DNA of 64,000 nucleotides from Kibdelosporangium persicum (lineage in GTDB: Bacteria; Actinomycetota; Actinomycetes; Mycobacteriales; Pseudonocardiaceae), in NCBI RefSeq assembly GCF_013280595.1, contig NZ_JAAATY010000019.1, positions 62,001 to 126,000 of the forward strand, written 5' to 3'. The notes beneath the pieces were generated by a model. That model saw nothing but the letters and a program-made list of their open reading frames with translations, ran no database searches and was not told the DNA's origin. The translations under genes and the position numbers were made by a program. Every line of letters starts with the position of its first letter. The first letter of the stretch is position 1. Below are positions 8,118 through 20,035 of this stretch, piece by piece.

Positions 8118-8133
8118 CTAAGCGGTCGCTAAC
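8118..8133 (+). promoter_or_regulatory. Imperfect CTAAGC-N4-GCTTAG site before the MFS gene
   Basis: CTAAGCGGTCGCTAAC keeps the left arm and four of six bases of the right arm. It lies 44-59 bp before the SD-supported start at 8177 and overlaps TAACGT, a -10-like element five bases before a GTG at 8141. The MFS gene therefore probably has its own TetR-controlled promoter besides read-through from the SDR genes. Confidence 0.5.
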
Positions 8134-8176
8134 GTCAGACGTGCAAAGCCCCTTCGTCGCAACGGAGTTGAGGCTC

Positions 8177-9487
8177 ATGGACAGCGACGTCCGGCATCGG
8201 CGGCGGATCGCGACCGCGGCGGGTCTGGCAGCGGCGGTCGAGTGGTACGACTACTTCATCTTCGGTGTGGCGGCCGCGCTGGTGTTCGGCCGCCAGTTCT
8301 ACCCGGCCGACGATCCGGTCGCCGGCGTGCTGGCGTCGTTCGCGACGTTCGCGGTCGGGTTCGCCGCACGGCCGATCGGCGGCATCATCGCAGGTCACCT
8401 GGGCGACAAGCGGGGCCGTAAGCCGATGCTGGTCGCCGCGTTGGTGATCATGAGCCTGGCGACGACGGCGATCGGGCTGCTGCCGACGTACCAGTCGATC
8501 GGGATCGCCGCGCCCGTCCTGCTGGTGGTGCTGCGGGTGCTGCAGGGCCTCGCGGTCGGCGCCCAGTGGGGCGGTGCGATGTTGCTGGCGGCGGAGTACG
8601 CGCCTGCCGGGAAACGCGGCCTGTACAGCAGTTTTGTCCAGCTCGGCGTGCCGATCGGCGTCGTGCTGGCCAATACCGTGTTCCTGCTCGCGGTTCAGGT
8701 CACCGGCGCGGGCTTCACTTCGTGGGGCTGGCGGATTCCTTTCCTGGTCGGCATTCTGGTGCTCGCCCTGGCGTGGTACATCCACGCTCGCGTGGAGGAG
8801 ACGCCGGAATTCCGTGCGGCAGAGGCAAAGCTGGCGTCCGAGGAGAAACGCGGCTCACCGCTGGCCGTGGTGCTGCGCAACCACCTCGGCACGGTGTTGC
8901 TCGCCGGCGGGTCGTTCGCGGTCAACACGGCGACGTTCTACATCCTGCTCACCGGCGTGCTCGACTACGCCACCCGGCATCTGGGGCTGCCCCGCGGGCC
9001 CGTTCTGACCATCACGATCCTTGTCAGCCTGACCCAGTTCGTGGTGATTCCGTTGTCCGCCAAGCTGTCCGACCGGATTCCGCGGATCAGGATCTACGCG
9101 TTCGGCGCGGCCGGGATCATGGTGTGGGCGGTGCCGATGTTCCTGCTGATCGACACCGCGAACTACTTCTGGATCGTCGTCGCCGCGCTCGTGGCCAGCA
9201 CGTTCCTCAGCATCATGTACGGCCCGCAAGCCGCGCTGTTCGCCGAGCTCTTCACCCCCGAGATGCGCTACACCGGCGCCTCCCTCGGCTACCAGATCAG
9301 CGCGGTCCTCGGCGGCGGCCTGGCGCCGTTCGTCATGGTGCTGCTGCTGGAGTCGACCGGCACGTCGATGTCGGTGTCGGCGTACATCATCGTGCTGGCG
9401 ATCATCGCGCTGGCGTCGATCGCCGTCCTCGCGCGCAGGGCAAGGATGCGAGGGCCGGAAACCGCCAGCGCCGATGCCGGTTCCTGA
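8177..9487 (+). CDS. MFS transporter, metabolite:H+ symporter (KgtP/ShiA/ProP) type
   Basis: 436 residues with about twelve membrane helices. The N-terminus GLAAAVEWYDYFIFGVAAAL and the loop HLGDKRGRKPMLVAALVIMS are hallmarks of the MHS subfamily, which imports organic acids, shikimate, ketoglutarate or compatible solutes. The ATG at 8177 is chosen because GAGTTGAGG precedes it; a GTG at 8141, in frame and right after a -10-like element, could give a 448-residue leaderless product. Placement after two SDR genes suggests uptake of the acid substrate of this catabolic cluster. Substrate not determined. Confidence 0.85.
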   Translation: MDSDVRHRRRIATAAGLAAAVEWYDYFIFGVAAALVFGRQFYPADDPVAGVLASFATFAVGFAARPIGGIIAGHLGDKRGRKPMLVAALVIMSLATTAIGLLPTYQSIGIAAPVLLVVLRVLQGLAVGAQWGGAMLLAAEYAPAGKRGLYSSFVQLGVPIGVVLANTVFLLAVQVTGAGFTSWGWRIPFLVGILVLALAWYIHARVEETPEFRAAEAKLASEEKRGSPLAVVLRNHLGTVLLAGGSFAVNTATFYILLTGVLDYATRHLGLPRGPVLTITILVSLTQFVVIPLSAKLSDRIPRIRIYAFGAAGIMVWAVPMFLLIDTANYFWIVVAALVASTFLSIMYGPQAALFAELFTPEMRYTGASLGYQISAVLGGGLAPFVMVLLLESTGTSMSVSAYIIVLAIIALASIAVLARRARMRGPETASADAGS

Positions 9488-9501
9488 GCACCCTTCGGGA
9501 C

Positions 9502-12717
<3,216 letters not shown>

Positions 12718-12759
12718 TCACGACAACCTATCTGTCCTCATCCGCGCCCACCCGGGGAA

Positions 12760-13659
12760 TCAACCACTCGATGCGCGCAGCGCGACCGCGAGCAGTTCGG
12801 CGGCCGAGCCGAGCAGGCGGCGTCCACCAGGCCACACGGCGCGAAGTTGCCTGCGCAAGTCGAGGCCGTCCACGGTGACCTCGACGAGCCGTCCTTCGGA
12901 GAGGTCGGCGTCGACCGCGAGCACGCTGAGCACCGCGGGCCCGGCACCGTCGACGACCGCGCTGCGTACCGCGGTTGTCGATCCGAGCTCCGCCACTGGA
13001 TGGAGATCGCCTACCTTGGCGCGTTTGAGCGCCCTTTCCAAGGTTTCCCGCGTTCCCGAGCCGCGCTCGCGTACGACCAACGGCGTCTCCGTCAGGTCCG
13101 CCGCGCTGAGGGGTTTACGGCGCCGTGCCCAGGGATGGTTCGGCGGCACGACGACGGCCAGGCGGTCCGACGCCACACGTCGTGCGGACAGCTCGGCGGG
13201 CACGGTCGGCGATTCGACGAACCCGAGGTCCACCTCACCACCGCGGACGAGATCGCACACCAGGCTGGAGTTGGTCACGACAAGCCCGACATACAGGTCT
13301 TTCCTGGCCCTGCGCAGCTCACCGATCCAACCGGGCGCGAGGTGCTCCGCGACCGTCAGGCTCGCCGCCACCCGCAGCTCGGCGGCGCGCCTGGATCGCA
13401 ACGCCTCAGCGCCGGTGACCAGGACGTTCAGTTCGTCGAGGACACGCCTGGCCCAGTCGGTGACCACTCGCCCGTCCGGCGTCAGCGCCGAACCCCGCCG
13501 GGTCCGGTCGACCAGCGCGAGCCCGAACTTCCGCTCGAGGCTGGCCAGCCGCTTGCTCGCCGAGGGCTGCGCGATGCCCAGTTTGGCCGCCGCCCTGCCG
13601 ATGCTGCCCATCTCCCCGACCAGCACCAACAGGCGCAACGACGCCAGATCCGGAGTCAT
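12760..13659 (-). CDS. LysR-family transcriptional regulator
   Basis: 299 residues. N-terminal winged helix: SLRLLVLVGEMGSIGRAAAK then LGIAQPSASKRLASLERKFG, followed by LVDRTRRGSALTPDGRVV. The effector domain begins at ELRVAASLTVAEHLAPGWIGE and resembles the CysB/CbbR group. LysR proteins usually control a divergent gene, but the sequence in front of this one (13660-13960) holds only repeats and a gene remnant, so the original partner may have been lost or may lie elsewhere. Confidence 0.88.
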   Translation of the reverse strand: MTPDLASLRLLVLVGEMGSIGRAAAKLGIAQPSASKRLASLERKFGLALVDRTRRGSALTPDGRVVTDWARRVLDELNVLVTGAEALRSRRAAELRVAASLTVAEHLAPGWIGELRRARKDLYVGLVVTNSSLVCDLVRGGEVDLGFVESPTVPAELSARRVASDRLAVVVPPNHPWARRRKPLSAADLTETPLVVRERGSGTRETLERALKRAKVGDLHPVAELGSTTAVRSAVVDGAGPAVLSVLAVDADLSEGRLVEVTVDGLDLRRQLRAVWPGGRRLLGSAAELLAVALRASSG

Positions 13660-13780
13660 AGCCGAAGGGTATGACCTTCGCGGGTCGGCGGAGAACCCCT
13701 ACCGTCCACACGAGCCGATCGGCGGACAGCACGGCCCGATCAGGGGTGGCGTGGTGCATGGGCGCGGCGAGCTCATGGTG

Positions 13781-13877
13781 CCGGAAAGTGCGTTTCAGGG
13801 TGTCGGAAAGTGCGTTTCAGGGTGCCGGAAAGTGCGTTTCAGGGTGCCGGAAAGTGCGTTTCAGGGTGCCGGAACGG
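13781..13877 (+). repeat. Four tandem copies of a 22-bp repeat
   Basis: The unit CCGGAAAGTGCGTTTCAGGGTG is repeated at 13781, 13803 (first base T), 13825 and 13847, with a fifth partial copy at 13869. Each unit contains GAAA-GTGCG-TTTC, a small inverted repeat. The unit length is not a multiple of three and the array is not inside a convincing gene. I recall similar arrays between genes in Amycolatopsis relatives. Confidence 0.9.
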
Positions 13878-13962
13878 AGGACACGGGGCCGGTCCTGAGT
13901 GGACGGCCGGTCACCCGGTCGCCTGGCCATGCGGCTCAGGGGCAGATGCGGGGGCATTGGCG

Positions 13963-14214
13963 GGGCAAAATGCCCTGGCGTTGCTGTCCCAGGCTGACGC
14001 GCTGATAGATCGACTCCCGCCAGAGGACGAGTTGCCGTCGTGGGGCTACTGGTACACGCCGTCGTTCTTCTTGGGGAACCGCGGATTTGCGCTTCGGGCG
14101 CTCGGAGACTTGAGCGGGGCTCGTACTGCGGCGCGTGAATGTCTCGCCGCCATGCCCCGGGAGTGGGCTGGGTTTGAGTGGGGAGAGCGACGGCGGCGGC
14201 TTGCGGAGGAGTGA
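13963..14214 (+). pseudogene. Remnant of a helix-turn-helix/TPR regulator (C-terminal end only)
   Basis: About 84 codons ending in a TGA read ALLSQADALIDRLPPEDELP, then WGYWYTPSFFLGNRGFALRA, LGDLSGARTAARECLAAMP and EWAGFEWGERRRR. This matches the C-terminal end of actinobacterial XRE-type regulators that carry TPR-like repeats. The upstream part, with the DNA-binding domain, is missing; the frame instead runs back into the 22-bp repeats. The simplest reading is a decayed fragment. Confidence 0.55.
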
Positions 14215-14220
14215 AGCTGC

Positions 14221-14529
14221 CTATGTGGACGGTTTGCCGTCGATGTACTCCTGCGGGTCGAGGATGGGTGGGCCGAAGAGCTCGTGGATGTGGCGGCGGG
14301 TCCAGGCGCGGGAGTGCCTGTCTGCCGTGTGCCACCGGCGCGGCGTGCGGCGCCGGTGGCAGCGAGGTTCCTCGATCAGTACACGGTAGTACGGGCAGTC
14401 GCAGTCGCATTGGCACAGTTCGCGCTGTAGCCGGCAGAACTTCGTCTCCCAGTTGTCGACGCCGAGGGCGTGCTCGCCGGACACACACTTGCCGCAGTAG
14501 TGCATCCGCTGGCTGGATAAAGCCATCAT
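14221..14529 (-). CDS. Small cysteine-rich protein of unknown function
   Basis: 102 residues from ATG 14529, preceded by GAAAGGTG; a second ATG follows directly. The N-terminal half has a CGKC pair (HYCGKCVSGEHALGV) and a second cluster, RLQRELCQCDCDCPYYRVLI, giving seven to eight Cys that could bind zinc or iron. The C-terminal half is basic (RRRTPRRWHTADRHSRAW) and ends HELFGPPILDPQEYIDGKPS. No family recognised. It lies between the gene remnant and the sugar operon, in a stretch that looks like inserted DNA. Confidence 0.55.
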   Translation of the reverse strand: MMALSSQRMHYCGKCVSGEHALGVDNWETKFCRLQRELCQCDCDCPYYRVLIEEPRCHRRRTPRRWHTADRHSRAWTRRHIHELFGPPILDPQEYIDGKPST

Positions 14530-14598
14530 CGAGCACCTTTCGCGACTGGCAGACCAAACTTCCACGGTGGCGTAGGACGGCCCGGAACAGTACCGCCC

Positions 14599-17043
14599 TT
14601 AGCGTGATTCAGCGGCCGCCGTCGCTCCCTTCTCGGTGACGAACCCCACCAAAAGGTTGCCCTGCGGAAGCTTTGTCAGTCCTGGCGACACCTTGAGCAC
14701 GTGACGCTGTCCGTTCGCGAACACGTAGGCCGTGCCTTTTTCGCTGGTCAGCAGGAATCCGTGGACGATCCGGATCGGCCTGGCCGCGGGTGCGGCGCCC
14801 GGCGGGAGCCCGAGCCGGATGGACTGGGCGAGGGACTGCGGGGAATCCACGGATGCCAAGGCTTCCAGCGGGAGCACCGGTGTGGGCGGATCGATCGGCC
14901 GGTCCGGTGGCGGTGTGTAACCGTCGAGCTTGGCACGGCCCCATCGGTACGGGTCGCCCTGCACACCGCCCCAAGTGGACCACCCGATCCGCGTTTGCCC
15001 TGTTCGGTCCTGTGTATCCGAGTCGTACACCAGGATGTTCAGTCCGGCGCCGGCCGGGTCGACCGCGCCGGGTACCTCCGAAAGAGGGACAGCGAACTCG
15101 ACAACGTAACCCGTTTCGGTGATTTTTGACGCCACACGCACGCCGGGCGCGCCGCCCTGCTTGTTGTCCGCGTCCCGCAGTGCACACGGCGGTCCTTCCG
15201 CCGTCGCGGGCAGCACGGCGAGTTTGTACGTGGTGGACGTGTTCTCCGAGCGTCCACGCGGATCGACGGTCAGTTCGACCGAGTCCGTGCGCCAGTGACG
15301 CTTGCAGTCCGCCGTGGCCAACCGGGTGCCGAGGACATCGTCGGTCACCGTGACAAGGGCGAACACTGTGTCGTCCCGCCAGGACACTCGCGCGGTCGCC
15401 GAGCAGTCCGCGGCGGAGGTGCAGTCGTCACCCTCCCACCGCGACGAGATGTCCAATTCGGGCCCTGGGTACTCGCCTGCCCCGGAAACCCCGTCCACCA
15501 CAGGAGAACCACCAGCCTGCGGAACGGTGGTCGCGGGCACCAGTTCGAGCGCCGCCTGCGCGGTCGCGCCGGGCACGTTGATGGTGTAGCTGTAGTCCCC
15601 GCCCTGCATACCGGTCCGCAGCAGGGGATCGGTGTTGCGCACGGAGAACCGCACGACAGTGCTCCCACCAGGCGCGATGCTCGGGAAACGCTGCTCGGGA
15701 CCCGACTCGAACCCGGCGGGCAGCGTCAACGAGACCGCACCGTCACGTGCCGAGTCACCCTGGTTGTGAATCGTGATGTCGATATCGCGACTGCCACCGG
15801 ACGGCAGCGTCAGCACCGGTGCGACGGCATTGGCCAACTCGGGGTGGCCGATTTCACGCGCCCATTGCTGGTACTGCGCGACTTGTGGCAACGGCTGTTG
15901 GGTGGCGGTCAACGCGGGCACGACCTCGACCAGCGCTTCGGTGAAACCCGACTTGCCGCCGCTGGTGACCCGCGCGCCGATCCGCGCCTTGCCCGGCTTG
16001 GCGTCGGCGGGAACCGTCACGGTGTCACCGTGCACTGTCCACCCCTGCGGTGGGATGAGCGTGACGGGCCCGCGAACCGACGAGTTCACCTCGACCTTCA
16101 CCGACGAACCAGCAGTGACGGCGTACTTCGAGGGCTTCGCCGAGAGCTTCGTTCCCAGCGGCAGTTCACCGGGGACGACCGCGCCTTCGAGGATGCCCAG
16201 CGGCCCGCGGTTGTCGACGCGGTACGGCACCCGGCTGGCGATCTGCGTGAAGTAGTCACAGCCGATCTGCGCCGGATCCGTTGGCACGTCGGGGAACCCT
16301 GCCCAGCCCTGGCTGGCGTACTCGCGCTGCGCGGCGCGCTCGACCTGCGCCCACGTCTGCCCGCCATACGCGGGCACACCCGCCCACACGCCCCAGACAC
16401 GATCGGTCGGCTCGGTCGGTGTGAAAGCGCTGACGCAGTTCGGGCCGCGGGTCCGTTCACCCTTCAGCCCGCTGGTGAACAGCCGGGACACCGCCCATGG
16501 CCGCAGTCCCTGATCGCGGAATGCCCGCGGGTCAGCGGCTTTTTCGTACGCCTCGATCGCCAGCCGTGCCGCGTACTGGTGGTTGCCGTGGTTGCCCGGC
16601 GAGGGCGCCGGGTCCATGGTGATCACGACCTTCGGCCTGGTCTGCCGGATCACCCGGACCAGCTTGCCGAGCGAGTCCTGATGATCCCAGGCCTGCTGGG
16701 TCAGCGACGAGCTGACGGTGTAGTAGAAGTCCGCCTTGTCCAGGTTGAACACGTCGGTGATCCCGGCCTTGCCGACCGCTCGTCTCTCCTCGGCCTCACG
16801 CAGCCGACCGAGCTCGGGGCCTTCCTCGGTGCCCACGGCGTTGCCACCGCCTTCGCCCCGCGTCACCGTGACCACGCCCGACCGCACCTTGAACTGGCCG
16901 ATCGCGGCCAGCGACCCGGCTTCGTCGTCGGGGTGCGCGCCGACGAAGAGCACGTCGAGTTCCGCCCGGTCCCGTTCAGCAGCCTGAACGGGAACCGCCG
17001 TACCGACAAGGAGAACTAGAGGGAGCAGGGTTGCCCAGCGCAC
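14599..17043 (-). CDS. Secreted PIG-L family deacetylase with NEW3-like and CBM9-like domains
   Basis: 814 residues from GTG 17043, chosen for GGAGG five bases upstream and because a signal peptide follows (cleavage near VQA-AER, residue 21/22). The PIG-L catalytic domain has the metal motif AHPDDE at 36-41 and PGNHGNHQYAARLA. A beta-rich NEW3-like module follows (SGGSRDIDITIHNQGDSARD), then a CBM9/DOMON-like domain (VDGVSGAGEYPGP to RIGWSTWGGVQGDPYRWG). PIG-L enzymes remove N-acetyl groups from GlcNAc-type sugars. As last gene of the importer operon it probably deacetylates an extracellular amino-sugar glycan; substrate inferred. Confidence 0.85.
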   Translation of the reverse strand: MRWATLLPLVLLVGTAVPVQAAERDRAELDVLFVGAHPDDEAGSLAAIGQFKVRSGVVTVTRGEGGGNAVGTEEGPELGRLREAEERRAVGKAGITDVFNLDKADFYYTVSSSLTQQAWDHQDSLGKLVRVIRQTRPKVVITMDPAPSPGNHGNHQYAARLAIEAYEKAADPRAFRDQGLRPWAVSRLFTSGLKGERTRGPNCVSAFTPTEPTDRVWGVWAGVPAYGGQTWAQVERAAQREYASQGWAGFPDVPTDPAQIGCDYFTQIASRVPYRVDNRGPLGILEGAVVPGELPLGTKLSAKPSKYAVTAGSSVKVEVNSSVRGPVTLIPPQGWTVHGDTVTVPADAKPGKARIGARVTSGGKSGFTEALVEVVPALTATQQPLPQVAQYQQWAREIGHPELANAVAPVLTLPSGGSRDIDITIHNQGDSARDGAVSLTLPAGFESGPEQRFPSIAPGGSTVVRFSVRNTDPLLRTGMQGGDYSYTINVPGATAQAALELVPATTVPQAGGSPVVDGVSGAGEYPGPELDISSRWEGDDCTSAADCSATARVSWRDDTVFALVTVTDDVLGTRLATADCKRHWRTDSVELTVDPRGRSENTSTTYKLAVLPATAEGPPCALRDADNKQGGAPGVRVASKITETGYVVEFAVPLSEVPGAVDPAGAGLNILVYDSDTQDRTGQTRIGWSTWGGVQGDPYRWGRAKLDGYTPPPDRPIDPPTPVLPLEALASVDSPQSLAQSIRLGLPPGAAPAARPIRIVHGFLLTSEKGTAYVFANGQRHVLKVSPGLTKLPQGNLLVGFVTEKGATAAAESR

Positions 17044-17059
17044 GGATTCCTCCCGTGGT

Positions 17060-17866
17060 CTAGCCTTTGACCGCGCCATCCACCATGCCGCGGATGAAAT
17101 GTCGTTGCAGGAACAGGTAAAGCACCACCACCGGCAGTGCGACCAGCACGGACGCCGCCGCCAGCAGCGGCACGCTCGTGTCCGATCGGCCCGAGAAGAA
17201 CTGCAGGCCCAACGGGGCCGTGCGTAAGGCCTCGCTGGTGATCATGACCCGGGCGAGCAGGAACTCGTTCCACGTCCACATGAAGACGAGAACGATCAGC
17301 GTGACCAGCGCGGGCCTGCCCATCGGGACGAGGACTCGCCACAGCGTCTGCCAATGCCCGGCGCCGTCCAGCCGCGCGGCCTCGACCACGCCGCGCGAGG
17401 TCGACCGGAAGTACGTCCGCATCCAGAACGCGCCGAACGCGATGGACTGCGCGACCTGCGGAAGGATGAGTGACGCGTACGTATCGGTCAGCCCGAGGTC
17501 ACGCAGGTCGTAGTAGAGCGGGACGACCACGGCCTCGCTCGGCACGGTCAGTCCGAGCAGCATCAGGTAGAACAAGGCGTCCCGGCCGCGGAAGTGCATG
17601 GTGCCGAAGGCGTACGCGGCCAGGATCGAGAGCACGACGGTGATCGCGACGACGCTGACGCTCACGATCAGGCTGGAGAACAGGTAGCTGCCGAACCGGG
17701 CCTCGGTCCAGGCCTTGCCGAAGTTCTCCCAGTGCAGCCCGCCCTGCCCCGACACCTCGGACCGCAGCGCGGTGAAGAGGATCGACAGCATGGGATAGAG
17801 CGCGAAGATCGTGAAGACGCCGAGGACGAGATAGGTGCCGACGCGCTCGAACCGGGAGACAGTCAT
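17060..17866 (-). CDS. Carbohydrate ABC transporter permease (MalG type)
   Basis: 268 residues from ATG 17866 with six membrane helices. The cytoplasmic EAA loop, which docks the ATPase, is EAARLDGAGHWQTLWRVLVP. Typical MalG-type ends are present, including LYLFLQRHFIRGMVDGAVKG. The start overlaps the stop of the other permease (ATGA). No ATPase gene is found in this operon; actinomycete sugar importers often share a common MsiK-type ATPase encoded elsewhere. Confidence 0.92.
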   Translation of the reverse strand: MTVSRFERVGTYLVLGVFTIFALYPMLSILFTALRSEVSGQGGLHWENFGKAWTEARFGSYLFSSLIVSVSVVAITVVLSILAAYAFGTMHFRGRDALFYLMLLGLTVPSEAVVVPLYYDLRDLGLTDTYASLILPQVAQSIAFGAFWMRTYFRSTSRGVVEAARLDGAGHWQTLWRVLVPMGRPALVTLIVLVFMWTWNEFLLARVMITSEALRTAPLGLQFFSGRSDTSVPLLAAASVLVALPVVVLYLFLQRHFIRGMVDGAVKG

Positions 17867-18723
17867 GCCCGTTCCCTCCCGGCCACCCGCGTGATCACGT
17901 ACGTCACGAGGAAGGCCAGCACAGTGATCACCACGCCGATCGCCGCGGCCGAGCCGACCTGCCCCGTGTGGAAGGCACGTTGGTAGATCTCGTACGCGGG
18001 CACGGTCGTCGAGCCGCCTGGGCCGCCCAACGGGGTCATCATGTAGACCAGGTCGAACGTGCGCAGGGCGGCGATCACGGTCAGCGTCAGTGCCACCCCG
18101 ATCTCCCCTCGCAACGCCGGCAGGATCACCGCACGGAACTCCCCCGCCGGTCCGGCGCCGTCCAGCCGGGCGGCGTCGAACAGGTCGGCGGAGACCTTCC
18201 CGATCCCACCGAGGAACAAAACCATCGCGAGCCCAGTCTGCACCCACGTACCGACAATTCCGACCGACAGCAGCGCCGTCGCGGAGTCGCCGAGCCAGGC
18301 TTTTCCTTCTGTGCCAAGGACAAAATTCAGTGCGCCGTCCGGCGCGAAGATCCTTTGCCAGGCCACAGCGACCACGACCATAGCGATCACCTGTGGCAGG
18401 AACAGGACGGTCCTGAAGAAGGGCAACCCGCGTATACGAACCCTATGGAGTGCCGTCGCGAGTACGAGTCCTATGCAGACAGGCAACACCGAGAAGAACA
18501 GGATCAGGACACCGACGTGCCCGAACGCGGCCGCCGCTCCCTCCTCGGAGAACAGCGAGGCGTAGTTCGACAGCCCGGCCCACGTCCCCAACGACAGACC
18601 GTCCCACGCGAACAGTGAAAGCCATCCGCTGTGCAGCAACGGAAAGAGCAGGAACGCGACGTAGACGAGCAGAGCGGGCAGGGCATAGAGATACCCCACC
18701 CGCCGTGGTTCACCGACCGCCAC
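17863..18723 (-). CDS. Carbohydrate ABC transporter permease (MalF type)
   Basis: 286 residues with six predicted membrane helices: YLYALPALLVYVAFLLFPL at the N-terminus, ending in FLVTYVITRVAGRERA. EAA loop: DAARLDGAGPAGEFRAVILP. The start overlaps the end of the substrate-binding protein gene by 14 bp, and the stop overlaps the second permease. With it, this forms the membrane channel of a CUT1-type sugar importer. Confidence 0.92.
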   Translation of the reverse strand: MAVGEPRRVGYLYALPALLVYVAFLLFPLLHSGWLSLFAWDGLSLGTWAGLSNYASLFSEEGAAAAFGHVGVLILFFSVLPVCIGLVLATALHRVRIRGLPFFRTVLFLPQVIAMVVVAVAWQRIFAPDGALNFVLGTEGKAWLGDSATALLSVGIVGTWVQTGLAMVLFLGGIGKVSADLFDAARLDGAGPAGEFRAVILPALRGEIGVALTLTVIAALRTFDLVYMMTPLGGPGGSTTVPAYEIYQRAFHTGQVGSAAAIGVVITVLAFLVTYVITRVAGRERA

Positions 18724-20035
18724 GCCTCGACTCCAGGTCTGCCTGGAGCCTGCCGAGGAACGCCTCCACGTCCAGTTGCTTGGCCATCAGCTGCTCGACC
18801 GCGCCACCGATCACCTCGTACGCGTTGGGTGTCGCGTAGTCCAGGTACGGCACCATCTTCGTCGACGTCGATGCCTCCTGCCACTTGTCGAGCACGTCCC
18901 GCTCCGGCCCGGCGCCCGGCTGCTGGCCCGCGTCGAGCACGGGCAGGTTTCCGCTGGACGCCACGGTCTTCATCGCGTCCTGCGTGGTGATGAAGTCGAT
19001 ATACGCCGCCGCCGCGTCGGGATTGCGGGACTTGGCGCTGATCGCCCACGGCAGGCCGGTCCCGCCGGTCACGGTCCCGCCAGGCGGCAGCAGGAAACCG
19101 GCGTTGTCCTTCATGGCCTCCTTCAGCGTCGCCAGGCTCCACGTGCCGTTGACGTGGAAGACGCCTTCGCCCGCACCGAACTTCTCGGTCGCGTCGTCGC
19201 TCTTCAGCCCGGCGAAACCCGTCGTCAGGTAGCCCTTGTCGACCCAGTCGGCGACCTGCCGCGCGGCCTGGCGGTTCGGTTCGGTCAGCCAGTTCGCGTC
19301 CGCCCGCCCGGTGGCCAGCCTGGTCTCGTCCGCCGGGTTGCCGAACCGGTGCATGGCCAGGGCGAACAGATACGGGCCCGAACTCTTCTCCAGGTTGCCG
19401 ATCTGGATCGGCACCTGGCCCGCGGCCTTGGCCCTGGCCAGCGCCGCGTCGAACTCGTCCCAGGTCTTCGGCGGCTGCAGGCCCAGCTCGGTCAGTTTGG
19501 CCTTGTTGTACCAGATCCCGACCAGTTCACCGGTCTGCGGAACGCCGTAGAGCTTGCCCTCGCCGAGCACGTCCCCGCTGTCCGGGTAGCTGGCGAGCTT
19601 GCGGACGGACTCCGGGAAGCGTTGCGTCCATTGGTAAGCGCTTGCGTACGAGTCCATCGGGCGCAGCAGGCCCGCTTTGACGAACGCGCCCATGTCCTGC
19701 TTGCCGTTGTTGACCTGGGCGATGTCGGGTGCGTCGTTGGCGGTCAGCCCCAGTTTGATGGTGCTGCGCAGGTCGTCGAACGACCGGCCGACGCGGTTGA
19801 TCCTGATGTTCGGGTACTTGGCCTGGAACCGCGCGTTCAGCTCCTTGATCTGGGCTTCCTGCGCGGGCCGTGTCTCCTGGTCCCAGATGGTCAGCGTGAC
19901 GTCGCCCATCGCGGCGACGTCGGTCCTGACCTCGCCGGCGGGTTGCTGGGCGGGTTTGTTGTCCGATCCTGGCGCGCACGCGGCCAGCACCACCGCGGCG
20001 ATCACCGGGACGGCCGCGATAACCGGAAGTTTCAC
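18710..20035 (-). CDS. Sugar ABC transporter substrate-binding lipoprotein
   Basis: 441 residues from GTG 20035 (VKLPVIAAVPVIAAVVLAAC), which gives a lipoprotein signal with lipobox LAAC. Upstream GAGGGATC serves as ribosome-binding site. The body is a family 1 solute-binding protein: TLTIWDQETRPAQEAQIKEL at the start, YGVPQTGELVGIWYNKAKL, PKTWDEFDAALARAKAAG and GVFHVNGTWSLATLKEAM. The start overlaps the kinase stop as TAGTG. It should capture an oligosaccharide outside the membrane; the actual ligand is unknown. Confidence 0.92.
   Translation of the reverse strand: MKLPVIAAVPVIAAVVLAACAPGSDNKPAQQPAGEVRTDVAAMGDVTLTIWDQETRPAQEAQIKELNARFQAKYPNIRINRVGRSFDDLRSTIKLGLTANDAPDIAQVNNGKQDMGAFVKAGLLRPMDSYASAYQWTQRFPESVRKLASYPDSGDVLGEGKLYGVPQTGELVGIWYNKAKLTELGLQPPKTWDEFDAALARAKAAGQVPIQIGNLEKSSGPYLFALAMHRFGNPADETRLATGRADANWLTEPNRQAARQVADWVDKGYLTTGFAGLKSDDATEKFGAGEGVFHVNGTWSLATLKEAMKDNAGFLLPPGGTVTGGTGLPWAISAKSRNPDAAAAYIDFITTQDAMKTVASSGNLPVLDAGQQPGAGPERDVLDKWQEASTSTKMVPYLDYATPNAYEVIGGAVEQLMAKQLDVEAFLGRLQADLESRRGGR

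Noticed and set aside
13781-13877. CRISPR array
   Set aside because: The 22-bp units are contiguous, with no unique spacers, and no cas genes lie nearby.
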